Shown: one piece after another, positions 52,712-61,364 of the stretch
How positions within the stretch are numbered: position 1 is the first letter of the stretch
How the letters are laid out: each line of letters opens with the position of its first letter
Assembly (NCBI RefSeq): GCF_037963835.1
Contig: NZ_CP150145.1
Span: 6,696,001-6,760,000 of the forward strand
Length of the DNA stretch: 64,000 nt
Source of the DNA: Paenibacillus sp. FSL H8-0332
Lineage (GTDB): Bacteria > Bacillota > Bacilli > Paenibacillales > Paenibacillaceae
Direction of reading: 5' to 3'
Translations under genes and position numbers: made by a program
The notes under the pieces: generated by a model
Databases searched by the model: none
Told to the model about the DNA's origin: nothing
The model's input: only the letters and a program-made list of their open reading frames with translations

Positions 52712-53185
52712 CTATACGCCCTTGCCCAGCTTCTTCAGCAGCAGTGTGGCCTGAGCCTTCTCTTCGCTGTCCAGTCCGCCCATCAGACTATGAATAGAAT
52801 CGACATGCTGCGGAAAAATATTGTCGAACAGCTCACGCCCCGCCTCCGTAATCTCGGCATACGTAACACGGCGGTCATCCTCGCAAGGAACGCGCTTCAG
52901 CAGTCCCCGCTTCTCCAGCTTGTCGATATTGTAGGTGATGCTGCCGCTGGTGACCAGAATCTTCTCGCCAATCTGCTGAAGTGGAATCCGATTTCTATGA
53001 TACAGCACCTCCAGCACCATGAACTCCGCCGATGCCAGCCCGTGACTCTTCATATCCTTCACCGCCTGATCCATCAGGCTCTTGTACGCCTTCGACAGAA
53101 CGACGAACAACTTCAGCGATGCTGCCTGCTCTTGTTCCTGCGTAGTGTCCGGTTCTGTTCCTGCTGTCTTGTTTTTGCTGCTCAT
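52712..53185 (-). CDS. mhqR: MarR-family regulator (MhqR-like)
   Basis: 157 residues. Winged helix: EFMVLEVLYHRNRIPLQQIGEKILVTSGSITYNIDKLEKRGLLKRVPCEDDRRVTYAEIT, where the recognition helix SGSITYNIDKLEKRG and the wing DDRRV are typical of MarR; the VTSGSITYNIDKLEK form is close to MhqR. MhqR represses quinone-detoxification genes until derepressed by quinones. ATG 53185 follows GGAGGTGCAGTAT; the longer frame to 53404 has no site. Followed by the DoxX-dioxygenase-esterase operon in the same direction. Confidence 0.9.
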   Translation of the reverse strand: MSSKNKTAGTEPDTTQEQEQAASLKLFVVLSKAYKSLMDQAVKDMKSHGLASAEFMVLEVLYHRNRIPLQQIGEKILVTSGSITYNIDKLEKRGLLKRVPCEDDRRVTYAEITEAGRELFDNIFPQHVDSIHSLMGGLDSEEKAQATLLLKKLGKGV

Positions 53186-53213
53186 ATACTGCACCTCCTG
53201 TCCGGCTGCGTTT

Positions 53214-53244
53214 ATCTTTAAGTTAATCATCTTTAAGTTAAGAT
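53214..53244. promoter_or_regulatory. Tandem candidate MhqR operators
   Basis: ATCTTTAAGTTAATC (53214-53228) and ATCTTTAAGTTAAGAT (53229-53244), the second an imperfect inverted repeat. The frame ATCT...AGAT matches the known Bacillus MhqR site. They lie 29-59 nt upstream of ATG 53185, implying autoregulation. Confidence 0.65.
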
Positions 53245-53401
53245 AAATATACGTTATTGGGAGAAGTCTGTCAAGGGTGGGAAGTGAATTAATTTCATTC
53301 CGCCCACCCGGCCTCTGCAACAAACACTCAACCTTCAACTCCTGCGGTAAATACTCCCCCCAACCCGCGCAACAATTATCTCCTCCAACTCCCGCAACAA
53401 A

Positions 53402-53590
53402 CAAGTGGACAACTGTATCTTAATTATTCTATTTTCGTAATTTATACGGAAGCAAGTGGAAATCTACATCTAATAGAGCTGAATTTCGCCACTTTGGGTG
53501 AAGCATCCTTAATTAAGTGCCTTTTATCCAGCTGCTGTTTTAGCAGGGTTTATTCGTCCATCAGCAAGTGGATAAAATCCATCTATCTCC
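53402..53590. repeat. Intergenic repeat locus 1 (51/61/51 spacing)
   Basis: The motif AAGTGGA (or AAGTGCC in the third) starts at 53403, 53454, 53515 and 53566: spacings 51, 61 and 51. Contains TTTATCCAGCTGCTGTTTTA and TGGATAAAATCCA. Locus 2 at 62545-62690 has the same order and spacing. Confidence 0.75.
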
Positions 53591-53693
53591 CGCTCCGCAT
53601 ATTTGATTTGTTCTCTAAAACGGCGTAGACTTTCATAATACTTCAAATGAATCCTATCCCGACTTATACCAAGGCTACAAAAGGAGGCTGATT

Positions 53694-54401
53694 ATGCAAT
53701 CGATGGATCATCATCATTCCGGGGCCGCCGCGCGCAGTGCTGCGGCGGAAGAAGCCCCCGCGCCGCGCGTGCTGATCGTGACGGCAGTCGCGGCTGAGCG
53801 CGAGGCGGTCCTGCGCGGCCTGGCCGGCAGCCGCCGCTTCGACGTCATCGCGGCGGGCGCCGGCACCGCAGCAGCAGCGGCGGGCACCGCCGCCGCCCTG
53901 GCAGCCGGCTCGTACGGCTGCGTCATCAGCGCCGGGATCGGCGGCGGCTTCCCGGGCCGGGCACCCGTAGGCTCGCTGGTCGTCGCCAGCGAGATGCTGG
54001 ACGCGGCCCTCGGCGCAGAGACGCCGGAGGGCTTCCGCAGCGCTGCCGAGCTGGGCTTCGGCAGCGTGTCCGTGCCTGCACCGGGCGCTGCGGTGCAGGC
54101 CCTTGCGGCCGCGCTGGCAGCGGCCGGCCTCACGGTAAGCACGGGCACCGTGCTTACCGTCTCGACCGCGACCGGCACCGCCGGGACGGCCGCGGCTCTG
54201 GCCGCACGCCACCCGGAGGCGGCGGCGGAGGCGATGGAAGGCCACGGGGTCGCCGTGGCCGCCCAGGCTTTGGGGATCGCGGCGCTGGAGCTGCGCGCGA
54301 TCTCGAACCCGGTCGGCCCGCGCGACCGGGCCGCGTGGAAGATCAATGAAGCGCTGGACGCTCTGGCAGCGGCGGCGGTTATTTTACGGGAGGTGCTGTA
54401 A
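53694..54401 (+). CDS. mqnB: Futalosine hydrolase MqnB
   Basis: 235 residues, nucleoside-phosphorylase fold. It removes hypoxanthine from futalosine in the alternative menaquinone pathway. Motifs: VLIVTAVAAEREAVL, CVISAGIGGGFPGRAPVGSLVVAS, and EAMEGHGVAVAAQALGIAALELR with SNPVGPRDR near the C-terminus. The first ~20 residues (QSMDHHHSGAAARSAA) are a non-conserved extension. The gene is very rich in GC and Ala. ATG 53694 follows AAAGGAGGCTGATT. Its stop overlaps mqnD by one base (TAATG). Confidence 0.93.
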   Translation: MQSMDHHHSGAAARSAAAEEAPAPRVLIVTAVAAEREAVLRGLAGSRRFDVIAAGAGTAAAAAGTAAALAAGSYGCVISAGIGGGFPGRAPVGSLVVASEMLDAALGAETPEGFRSAAELGFGSVSVPAPGAAVQALAAALAAAGLTVSTGTVLTVSTATGTAGTAAALAARHPEAAAEAMEGHGVAVAAQALGIAALELRAISNPVGPRDRAAWKINEALDALAAAAVILREVL

Positions 54402-55252
54402 TGACACAAGAGCTTCATATTGCTTTTTCCCCTTGTCCGAACGATACCTTTGTCTTTCATGCCTGGGCGCATGGCCTGATTCCCGGCGCACCCAAGCTGG
54501 ATGTAATGTTTGCCGATATTGATATTACAAACGGCCTAGCGGCAGACGGCGCAGGGCCGGAGGTGCTCAAAATCTCCTACGCCGCCCTCCCCTGGGTGCT
54601 GGACAAGTACAAGCTGCTCTCTTGCGGCGGTGCGCTGGGACGGGGCTGCGGTCCGCTGGTACTCACGCGCAAAGGCGCAGGTGCCATCAAACATCCGCGC
54701 GAGCTGTCCGGCCGCAGAATTGCCGTCCCGAGCGAACGCTCTACGGCATACCTGCTGTTCCGTCTTTGGGTAGCACAGCAGGTGCAGGGCGGTCCGGCTG
54801 AGATCGTCGTTATGCCTTTTGATGAGATCATGCCTGCCGTACAGAAGGGAGAGATTGATGCCGGACTCGTCATTCACGAAGCCCGCTTCACTTACCCGTC
54901 CTACAATCTCAATCTGCTGACTGACCTCGGCAGCTGGTGGGAGAGCGATACCGGCTTGCCCATTCCGCTGGGTGCGATCATTGCCCGCCGCGATCTGGAC
55001 CATGACGCCATTACCGGCTGGATTCGCAGCTCACTCCAGTATGCCTGGGACCATCCTCTCGACTGCCAAGAATACGTGCTAAGCCACGCCCAGGAGCTAT
55101 CGCCGGAGGTGGCCAAATCGCATATTGATCTCTACGTCAATGAATTCACGATGAGCCTTGGCGAGGACGGCTATGCGGCCATCTCTGCACTGCTTAACCG
55201 GGCTGCTGCCGAAGGGCTTGTACCCGCTGTTGATCCTTCGCTTCTACGTTAG
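54401..55252 (+). CDS. mqnD: 1,4-dihydroxy-6-naphthoate synthase MqnD
   Basis: 283 residues, periplasmic-binding-protein-like fold of the MqnA/MqnD family. It converts cyclic de-hypoxanthine futalosine to 1,4-dihydroxy-6-naphthoate. Characteristic start IAFSPCPNDTFVFHAW, then EVLKISYAALPWVL and ALGRGCGPLVLT. ATG 54401 overlaps the mqnB stop. MqnA, MqnC and MqnE are not in the window, so the pathway is split across the chromosome. Confidence 0.95.
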   Translation: MTQELHIAFSPCPNDTFVFHAWAHGLIPGAPKLDVMFADIDITNGLAADGAGPEVLKISYAALPWVLDKYKLLSCGGALGRGCGPLVLTRKGAGAIKHPRELSGRRIAVPSERSTAYLLFRLWVAQQVQGGPAEIVVMPFDEIMPAVQKGEIDAGLVIHEARFTYPSYNLNLLTDLGSWWESDTGLPIPLGAIIARRDLDHDAITGWIRSSLQYAWDHPLDCQEYVLSHAQELSPEVAKSHIDLYVNEFTMSLGEDGYAAISALLNRAAAEGLVPAVDPSLLR

Positions 55253-55293
55253 TGAAATCAGTAGATAATCCATCCCGCGAGGAGGCTATTCCT

Positions 55294-56118
55294 ATGATTC
55301 CTTCAGGCAACAGCAAGGCTAATATCGACCGTTTCCTAGGGTACCAAAATGACTACGACCGTTACCGGCCGGAAGCCCCGCCGATGGTTATTGAACTGCT
55401 CACCAGTTACCTGGGCCGCCGTCCTGCCCATGTTGCAGATATAGGCTGCGGCACCGGCCTGTCCACCTTTCTGTGGGAGGCTGCCGCCGATGCGGTAACC
55501 GGAGTGGAGCCTAACACGGATATGCTGGGCAAGGCTCAGGACAAGCTCCGTCTTCTCGGCAGCGGAGCGGGTAACCTGTCTTTTGTGCAGGGCTACTCTA
55601 ACCAGCTTCCTTTCGATACGGAGAGTGTGGACATTATCACCTGCTCCCAGTCGTTCCACTGGATGGACCCGGACAGCACTCTTCAGGAAATCGCCCGTTG
55701 TCTGCGGCCCGGCGGAGTCTTTGCCGCCTACGACTGTGACTGGCCTCTGGTGCTGCAGCCCGCTATTGAAGCCCGTTACAACCGGCTGATCGCGGCTTCA
55801 GACGCCCTGCTTGCAGAGCTTCAGCCCGGTGCCGACCAGGCCAGCAAATGGGACAAGGAAGGTCATTTGAACCGGATCAAAGCCAGCGGATGGTTTACGT
55901 ACGCGAGAGAGATTGTTTTTCACAATATGGAATCATGCGATGCTCATCGCTATATCGGGCTAGCCCTCAGCCAGGGCGGCGTCCAATCCCTCCTGAAGCT
56001 CAGCCCGGCCTCACTTGAGCAGGATATTGCCGAATTTTCGGCAGAGGTAGAGGAGTTTTTTCAGGGCCGGACCTTGCAGGTACCGATTAGCTACCGGATG
56101 CGGACCGGCGTGAAATAG
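55294..56118 (+). CDS. Class I SAM-dependent methyltransferase
   Basis: 274 residues. SAM motif I VADIGCGTGLSTFLW, motif II region VTGVEPNTDMLGKA, post-motif VDIITCSQSFHWMDPD and LRPGGVFAAYDCDW. The target is unknown; sitting third after mqnB-mqnD it might act late in quinone formation (MenG/UbiE-like), but the sequence is not clearly of that type. ATG 55294 follows GAGGAGGCTATTCCT; the frame also opens with GTG 55252 next to the mqnD stop, without a site. A terminator follows at 56187. Confidence 0.87.
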   Translation: MIPSGNSKANIDRFLGYQNDYDRYRPEAPPMVIELLTSYLGRRPAHVADIGCGTGLSTFLWEAAADAVTGVEPNTDMLGKAQDKLRLLGSGAGNLSFVQGYSNQLPFDTESVDIITCSQSFHWMDPDSTLQEIARCLRPGGVFAAYDCDWPLVLQPAIEARYNRLIAASDALLAELQPGADQASKWDKEGHLNRIKASGWFTYAREIVFHNMESCDAHRYIGLALSQGGVQSLLKLSPASLEQDIAEFSAEVEEFFQGRTLQVPISYRMRTGVK

Positions 56119-56186
56119 GCCTTATTTTTACTGCATTCTAGCTTTACCCCAGCATATGCCCTATACTTAACACCAGCGAGACGAAG

Positions 56187-56226
56187 AACGTCCCGGTTTC
56201 CCTCTGTGGGGGAGCCGGGGCGTTTT
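56187..56226 (+). terminator. Terminator of the mqnBD-methyltransferase operon
   Basis: AACGTCCCGGTTTCCCT pairs with GGGGGAGCCGGGGCGTT (two wobble pairs), followed by TTTT. Confidence 0.7.
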
Positions 56227-56302
56227 CTATTTTCCGTGTTGCGCCATCAACCTGACCTCTCCTCAATCATTGCCGTGGTATAGAGAGTAAGGATGAGGAA
56301 TA

Positions 56303-56767
56303 GTGCTATTACATAATCGCAGCGGCGAGACTTACCCTGTTTCTTTCTTAGCGTTGCAACCCTATGACATACAGCATCAGATGCATGATTGGGAAAAAGG
56401 CTTCGACTGGTCCATATATTTCAGCCAACGCGGAATCGAAGTCTATAAGATGGTGATATGCGGAAATGCAGTTATTCAAGGGGCTATATCTCTTGAGGGA
56501 AAGGAAGATCATGTCTGGGTACATCTTATTGAGAGTATTCCTCCACAGCGCAAGGAGTTTAGCGGAGTTGGATTGCATTTACTCGCCTTTGCTTGCAAGC
56601 GAAGCAGCGAACTTGGATTTGGTGGTGCTGTCGCCTTGCAATCGAAAACCAAGCCAAGGCTGATACATTATTACACGAGTATCGTTGGGGCTTCACATTT
56701 TGGCGGCGGCCTAATCGTTATTGACGAGACTGTCGCCAAACGTCTCATTATGTTATACTTCCCTTAA
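56303..56767 (+). CDS. GNAT-fold-like protein, unknown function
   Basis: 154 residues, soluble. The C-terminal half fits an acetyltransferase fold: VGLHLLAFACKRSSELGFGGAVALQSKTK (acetyl-CoA loop and helix) and LIHYYTSIVGASHFG. The pattern is weak, so the call is tentative. Base composition is lower in GC than flanking genes. The start codon is ATG or an upstream alternative near 56303; GAGGAATAGTGCT gives a poor site. A small gene follows 8 nt later and the pair ends in a terminator, an arrangement seen in toxin-antitoxin modules, but that function is not shown. Confidence 0.6.
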   Translation: MLLHNRSGETYPVSFLALQPYDIQHQMHDWEKGFDWSIYFSQRGIEVYKMVICGNAVIQGAISLEGKEDHVWVHLIESIPPQRKEFSGVGLHLLAFACKRSSELGFGGAVALQSKTKPRLIHYYTSIVGASHFGGGLIVIDETVAKRLIMLYFP

Positions 56768-56774
56768 AGAGGTG

Positions 56775-56948
56775 ATGATCGTGAAGAAGTATCCCGCTGC
56801 TGATCTCGATGATGTTGTCCGCCAGTATGCTGACGGTCATTACGTGCAACAATCGATGCCTGGCCCCAATCCGGAACGCGATAAAAAGGTCAGTGACGCT
56901 ATTGCTAAGTTGAAAAAGGAACGTTCGTCTGCTCGGGTTCGCCAATAA
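56775..56948 (+). CDS. Small protein paired with the GNAT-like gene
   Basis: 57 residues: YPAADLDDVVRQYADGHYVQQ then a charged helical tail rich in Lys and Arg (ERDKKVSDAIAKLKKERSSARVRQ). ATG 56775 or GTG 56781; AAAGAGGTG precedes them and favours the GTG. The gene is 8 nt after the GNAT-like gene. It may be an antitoxin or partner; no family recognised. Confidence 0.65.
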   Translation: MIVKKYPAADLDDVVRQYADGHYVQQSMPGPNPERDKKVSDAIAKLKKERSSARVRQ

Positions 56949-56966
56949 AAAGGCGAGCCTTTTTTA
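56945..56966 (+). terminator. Terminator after the GNAT-like pair
   Basis: AAAAAGG, loop CGAG, CCTTTTTT: a short hairpin with its own T-tract. Confidence 0.75.
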
Positions 56967-57060
56967 TTGGTGAAGACTGGGCTGGTTCCCCCAAAGCACA
57001 AAATCACCCTACTCGTAAAAGATGCCGAGCCTTGTGTTCGTTACATCTCCCCTCTCGTCA

Positions 57061-57150
57061 GCACATTGCAATGTATTCAGTTTTCCGCATACAACCGGCC
57101 CATGTACCTTCTCACAAGCACATTGTATTCGGTGTTCCGCACACATCCTA
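57061..57150. repeat. Two-copy degenerate repeat, 52-bp period
   Basis: GTATTC at 57073 and 57125 and TTCCGC at 57083 and 57135, each 52 nt apart; GCACATTG at 57061 and 57118. Lies in the 290-nt spacer between the GNAT-like pair and potD. Confidence 0.5.
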
Positions 57151-57171
57151 GGCTCATCCTGCGGATGATTC

Positions 57172-57217
57172 ACAACCCAAAAAGCCCCCGCCTGTGCATA
57201 CGCACAAACGGGGGCTT
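57172..57217 (-). terminator. Terminator of the polyamine transport operon
   Basis: AAGCCCCCG (57182-57190) and CGGGGGCTT (57209-57217). On the minus strand TTTT follows. It ends the potABCD transcript. Confidence 0.8.
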
Positions 57218-57241
57218 CTCCGCAGGAATGCTGCCTGCCAG

Positions 57242-58315
57242 CTACTTCTTATTCATCTTAAACATCAGGAACAGCTCATTATAGTGGGCAAGCATCCGCT
57301 TGCCGAGGTTGTCGTAGACCTCCAGCCGGTCGGTGAGCTCGGCGGGCGGGTAGAAGCGCTCGTCACCGGAGATGTCCTCCGGCAGCAGCTTCAGGCCGGG
57401 AACGTTCGGCGTGGAGTAGCCAACGTATTCCGTATTCTGGGCCGCCACATCAGGCCGCAGCATGAAGTCGATGAACTTGTGTGCGCCTTCGACATTGCCT
57501 GCAGTACGCGGAATGACCATGTTGTCGAACCATTTATTCGAGCCTTCCTCCGGCACGACGAAGTCCAGCTTGTCGTTGTCATCCATGATCTCCGAAGCGT
57601 CGCCGGACCAGACAATGCCGACCGCCGCTTCTTCGTTGGCGAGCAGCATTTTGACCTCGTCGCCCACAATGGCCTTCACATTCGGGGACAGCTTGTTCAG
57701 CTTGGTGAGCGCCTCCTGCAAATGCTCCTCCTTCGTGTCGTTGACGGAATAGTGCAGGCTGTTCAGCGCCATGCCCATGACCTCACGGGCTCCGTCCACG
57801 AGGAAGATATTATTCTTCAGCCTCTTGTCCCACAGGGAATCCCAGCTGCTGAAATCGATGCCCTTCGTCATCTCCGGGTTGAAGATGATCCCCACCGTCC
57901 CCCAGAAATAAGGAACCGAATACTTGTTACCGGGATCGAAGGACAGATTCATGAACTTGGAATCGATGTTGGCGAGATTCGGCAGCTTGCTGTGATCCAG
58001 CGGCAGCAGCAGATTCTCTTCCCGCATCTTGGCGATCGCGTAATCAGACGGGATTACAACATCGAAGATCGTACCGCCCTGCTCGACCTTGGTCAGCATC
58101 GCTTCATTGGAATCGAACGTCTGGTAGATGACCGTAATCCCGGTCTCCTCCTGGAATTGCTTCAGCAGATCAGGGTCCACATAGTCACCCCAGTTGTAGA
58201 TCGTGAGCGTATTCCCGCCAGAATAGCCCTGAGCCGAGTTCAGCCGGGAGGCCAGGAACATCAGTCCGAAGGCGACGATCAGAATCGCCAGGAATGTATT
58301 GACTAGCTGCTTCAT
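57242..58315 (-). CDS. potD: Spermidine/putrescine-binding protein PotD
   Basis: 357 residues. N-terminal membrane anchor or signal (AILIVAFGLMFLASRL) without a lipobox Cys, then the polyamine-binding fold: TLTIYNWGDYVDPDLLKQFQEETG, VVIPSDYAIAKM, KYSVPYFWGTVGIIFNPE. Likely tethered outside the membrane by its uncleaved N-terminus. ATG 58315 overlaps potC by 4 nt. Last gene of potABCD. Confidence 0.93.
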   Translation of the reverse strand: MKQLVNTFLAILIVAFGLMFLASRLNSAQGYSGGNTLTIYNWGDYVDPDLLKQFQEETGITVIYQTFDSNEAMLTKVEQGGTIFDVVIPSDYAIAKMREENLLLPLDHSKLPNLANIDSKFMNLSFDPGNKYSVPYFWGTVGIIFNPEMTKGIDFSSWDSLWDKRLKNNIFLVDGAREVMGMALNSLHYSVNDTKEEHLQEALTKLNKLSPNVKAIVGDEVKMLLANEEAAVGIVWSGDASEIMDDNDKLDFVVPEEGSNKWFDNMVIPRTAGNVEGAHKFIDFMLRPDVAAQNTEYVGYSTPNVPGLKLLPEDISGDERFYPPAELTDRLEVYDNLGKRMLAHYNELFLMFKMNKK

Positions 58316-59157
58316 CTAGGCACCCCCGCTTCGGCAACCGGCTCGGCAATCTGTACCGCCGGGCGGTTCTTACGCTGGTTCAGGTAGTAATAACCGATGA
58401 CCAGCAGAATCGTGAAGAGGAAAATCAGGGTCGATAGCGCATTAATCGACAGCGAGACCCCTTGCCGCGCCAGAGAATAGATCTCCACCGACAGGGTGGA
58501 ATAGCCGTTACCCGTGACGAAGAAGGTAACTGCAAAATCATCCAGGGAATAGGTCAGGGCCATGAAGAACCCGCTGAAGATTCCCGGCTTGATGATCGGC
58601 AGGATAACCTTCGTAAGCACATCGCGGCGCGAAGCCCCGAGATCCCGCGCAGCATCCGTCAGGGTCGGGCTCATCTCCTGCAAATGCGGCAGGATCATAA
58701 TGACCGCAATCGGAATACTGAACGCCACATGCGAGAGCAGCACGGAGGTGAAGCCCAGCTTGATCCCGACAATCGTGAACAGGATCAGGAAGGAGGCTCC
58801 GATAATGACATCCGGGCTGACAATCAGCACATTGTTCAGCGAGAGCAGCGTGTTTTTGGCCCGGCGGCTGCGGACATGCTGGATCGCCAGCGCGCCGATC
58901 ACCGCTATTATGGTCGCAATGGTCGATGACAGGAGGGCTATGACCAGTGTGTTAATCACAATAATCATCAGCCGGGTGTCGGCAACCACCTCACGGTAAT
59001 AATCCAACGTGAAGCCCTCGAACTTATGCATCGTGCCGCCGCTGTTGAACGAGTAGTACATCAGATAGAAGATCGGCGCGTACAGCACCAGGAAGACCAG
59101 CACCAGATAGATATTGGCGATGCCGTTCTTGTTCTTGACCCTGCGTGTGTTCTTCAT
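58312..59157 (-). CDS. potC: Spermidine/putrescine ABC permease PotC
   Basis: 281 residues, six membrane segments. EAA loop: LTDAARDLGASRRDVLTKVILPIIKPGI. The N-terminus is the PotC/YdcV type (IYLVLVFLVLYAPIFYLMYYSFN). Stop and start overlaps of 4 nt with potD and potB give a tightly coupled operon. Confidence 0.93.
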   Translation of the reverse strand: MKNTRRVKNKNGIANIYLVLVFLVLYAPIFYLMYYSFNSGGTMHKFEGFTLDYYREVVADTRLMIIVINTLVIALLSSTIATIIAVIGALAIQHVRSRRAKNTLLSLNNVLIVSPDVIIGASFLILFTIVGIKLGFTSVLLSHVAFSIPIAVIMILPHLQEMSPTLTDAARDLGASRRDVLTKVILPIIKPGIFSGFFMALTYSLDDFAVTFFVTGNGYSTLSVEIYSLARQGVSLSINALSTLIFLFTILLVIGYYYLNQRKNRPAVQIAEPVAEAGVPR

Positions 59158-59960
59158 CCGCGCACCCCCTTCCGCGAGCCACCGGTCAGAATCATGAACA
59201 GCGCCATAATGGCGATCAGGAACACCGCAACGGTTGAGCCCATGCCCCAGTCCTGAGTGACCAGGAAGTGCTGCTCAATCGCGGTGCCGAGCGTAATCAC
59301 CCGGTTCCCGGCAATCAGACGCGTAATCATGAACAGCGACAGCGCCGGAATGAACACCGCCATACAACCAGAGCGCACACCCGAGATCGTCAGCGGAAAA
59401 ACCACCCGCCGGAACGTCGTCCACCCCGATGCGCCCAGATCGCGCGCAGCATCCACCAGCGACAGATTCATCTCATCCAGCGCACTGAAGATCGGCAGAA
59501 TCATGAATGGAATGAAAATATAGACCGACACAAACACGAAGCTGAAGCCCGTGAACAGAATCTGCTGCTCGCCCAGACCCATCAGATCAAAGAAATTATT
59601 GACCGGACCGAAGCTGCCGAAGATCCCGATGAAGGCGTATGTTTTGAGCAGCAGGTTGATCCAGGTTGGCAGAATAATCAGCAGCAGCCACAGCTGCTTG
59701 TGCTTCGTTCGCGTTAGCAGATATGCGGCCGGATAAGCCACCAGCAGCGAGAACAGCGTGATCAGAAAAGCATACCAGAACGAATTCAGCATCATTCTCA
59801 TATAAACCGGCGTGAAGAAATTGACGTAGTTATTCAGCGTCAGCTTCCCCTCCAGATCGAACAGGGAATAGTAGACCACCAGCAGCACCGGCGCAATGAC
59901 AAACAGCGCAATCCACAGGTAGTACGGAATGAGATAATACGACTTGCCCTTAGTCTTCAT
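59154..59960 (-). CDS. potB: Spermidine/putrescine ABC permease PotB
   Basis: 268 residues, six membrane segments. EAA loop: LVDAARDLGASGWTTFRRVVFPLTISGV. The ORF can be extended 71 codons to 60173, but that stretch is potA sequence in another frame. ATG 59960 is preceded by GAGGTGGAGAGCC and overlaps the potA 3' end by 11 nt. Confidence 0.93.
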   Translation of the reverse strand: MKTKGKSYYLIPYYLWIALFVIAPVLLVVYYSLFDLEGKLTLNNYVNFFTPVYMRMMLNSFWYAFLITLFSLLVAYPAAYLLTRTKHKQLWLLLIILPTWINLLLKTYAFIGIFGSFGPVNNFFDLMGLGEQQILFTGFSFVFVSVYIFIPFMILPIFSALDEMNLSLVDAARDLGASGWTTFRRVVFPLTISGVRSGCMAVFIPALSLFMITRLIAGNRVITLGTAIEQHFLVTQDWGMGSTVAVFLIAIMALFMILTGGSRKGVRG

Positions 59961-61074
59961 GGCTCTCCACCTCGGCGTAAGCCTCCAGACGCTTGTCGAA
60001 CTCCTCCTCCGTTTCACCGAAACGCATAACATGGATCGCTTCCGGGTCAAAATACAGCCCGATCTCGGAGCCAACCTCCGCCTTTCGGGTAGAATGGACG
60101 AGCCATTCATGACCGGAGCCGTCATAGCAGCTGATCTCGTAGTGAACGCCGCGGAACAGCTGGGAATCCACACGCACCTTCAGCTTTCCCGCTTCAAGAG
60201 TCGCTATCTCCAGATCCTCAGGGCGGATCACAACCTCCACCGCTTCATTCGGCTTCAGACCGGCATCGACACATTCGAACCGGTGGCCGCCCCACTCCAC
60301 CACATAGTCCTCAATCATCACACCAGGCACGATGTTCGACTCTCCGATGAAGTCGGCCACGAACCGGTTAATCGGTTCATCGTAGATATCATTAGGCGTG
60401 CCGCTCTGCTCAATTTTGCCGCCATTCATAACAAAGATCCAGTCGGACATCGCCAGCGCCTCTTCCTGGTCATGGGTGACGAAGATGAACGTGATGCCCA
60501 GCCGCTGCTGCATCTCCCGCAGAATATACTGCATCTCCGTACGCAGCTTCAGATCAAGTGCAGACAACGGCTCGTCCAGCAGCAGCACCTGCGGCTCGTT
60601 GACAATGGCGCGCGCAATGGCGACACGCTGTCTCTGCCCGCCGGACATTTCATTAATGGCCCGCTGATCATAGCCGACCAGGTTGACGAAGCGCAGCGCT
60701 TCCTGCACCTTTTGCTGAATGACATCCTTCTTCAGCTTCTTGATGCGCAGTCCAAACGCCACATTCTCGAATACGTTCAGATGCGGAAACAGCGCATAGT
60801 CCTGAAACACCGTATTAACCTGCCGCTCATTGGCGGGAATGTGGTTGATTTTTTTGCCGTTCAGATAGATCGAACCTTCAGTCGGCTCCGCGAAGCCGGC
60901 GATTAGACGCAGAATGGTCGTTTTTCCGCAGCCCGAAGGGCCCAGCAGCGTGTAGAATTTACCGCGTTCAATTTCGAAGCTCACGCCTTTGAGTACAGCC
61001 TCTTCGTCGTCGTATTGCTTAATCACCTGGTCAAAAGAAATAATAGTGCCTTCCGGGGTAGCTATAGCTAACAA
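59950..61074 (-). CDS. potA: Spermidine/putrescine ABC ATPase PotA
   Basis: 374 residues. Walker A GPSGCGKTT, Q-loop NTVFQDYALFPH, signature MSGGQRQR, Walker B VLLLDEPLSALD and a C-terminal TOBE-type regulatory domain (~290-365). It powers polyamine uptake with PotB, PotC and PotD. The start is uncertain: no ATG lies near the family start, the first usable codon is TTG 61074, but it abuts GGGAGG with no spacer, while an ATA codon lies at the ideal 9-nt distance. A small hairpin (CCCGC...GCGGG) lies about 40 nt upstream. Confidence 0.92.
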   Translation of the reverse strand: MLAIATPEGTIISFDQVIKQYDDEEAVLKGVSFEIERGKFYTLLGPSGCGKTTILRLIAGFAEPTEGSIYLNGKKINHIPANERQVNTVFQDYALFPHLNVFENVAFGLRIKKLKKDVIQQKVQEALRFVNLVGYDQRAINEMSGGQRQRVAIARAIVNEPQVLLLDEPLSALDLKLRTEMQYILREMQQRLGITFIFVTHDQEEALAMSDWIFVMNGGKIEQSGTPNDIYDEPINRFVADFIGESNIVPGVMIEDYVVEWGGHRFECVDAGLKPNEAVEVVIRPEDLEIATLEAGKLKVRVDSQLFRGVHYEISCYDGSGHEWLVHSTRKAEVGSEIGLYFDPEAIHVMRFGETEEEFDKRLEAYAEVESHED

Positions 61075-61364
61075 CCTCCCTTACTTATGTAGTACAACCT
61101 ATTTTACCCGCTTCTTGCGGGAGACAATCCGGCAGCAGCATGCTCAGCACGGATAAGCGACAATTCCTGCCTTGGTTCGACAGCTTCAATATATAGCATA
61201 TAGGAATGTTCCGATATATGCGATAGCTTACATTGTGAAATATAGCACAGAAACTTAACAAGTTCGTAAAATCTTGGCCGCGTCCGGTCTGTTTTGAGGT
61301 GCTATAATGAAAACGACTGAAAGATCATAAAAATTTTCTTATTTTCACGAAAGAAGTTGACAAC

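Larger units (their letters stand above)
53186..53693. other. Spacer with operators and intergenic repeat
   Basis: 508 nt: two MarR-type operators (53214-53244), then an AT-rich repeat locus (53402-53590), then the mqnB promoter region. No gene seen. Confidence 0.6.

Noticed and set aside
53664..54472. Minus-strand frames of 193 and 252 aa
   Set aside because: Shadows of the GC-rich, Ala-rich mqnB.
59944..60906. 320-aa frame on the plus strand
   Set aside because: Antisense to potA.
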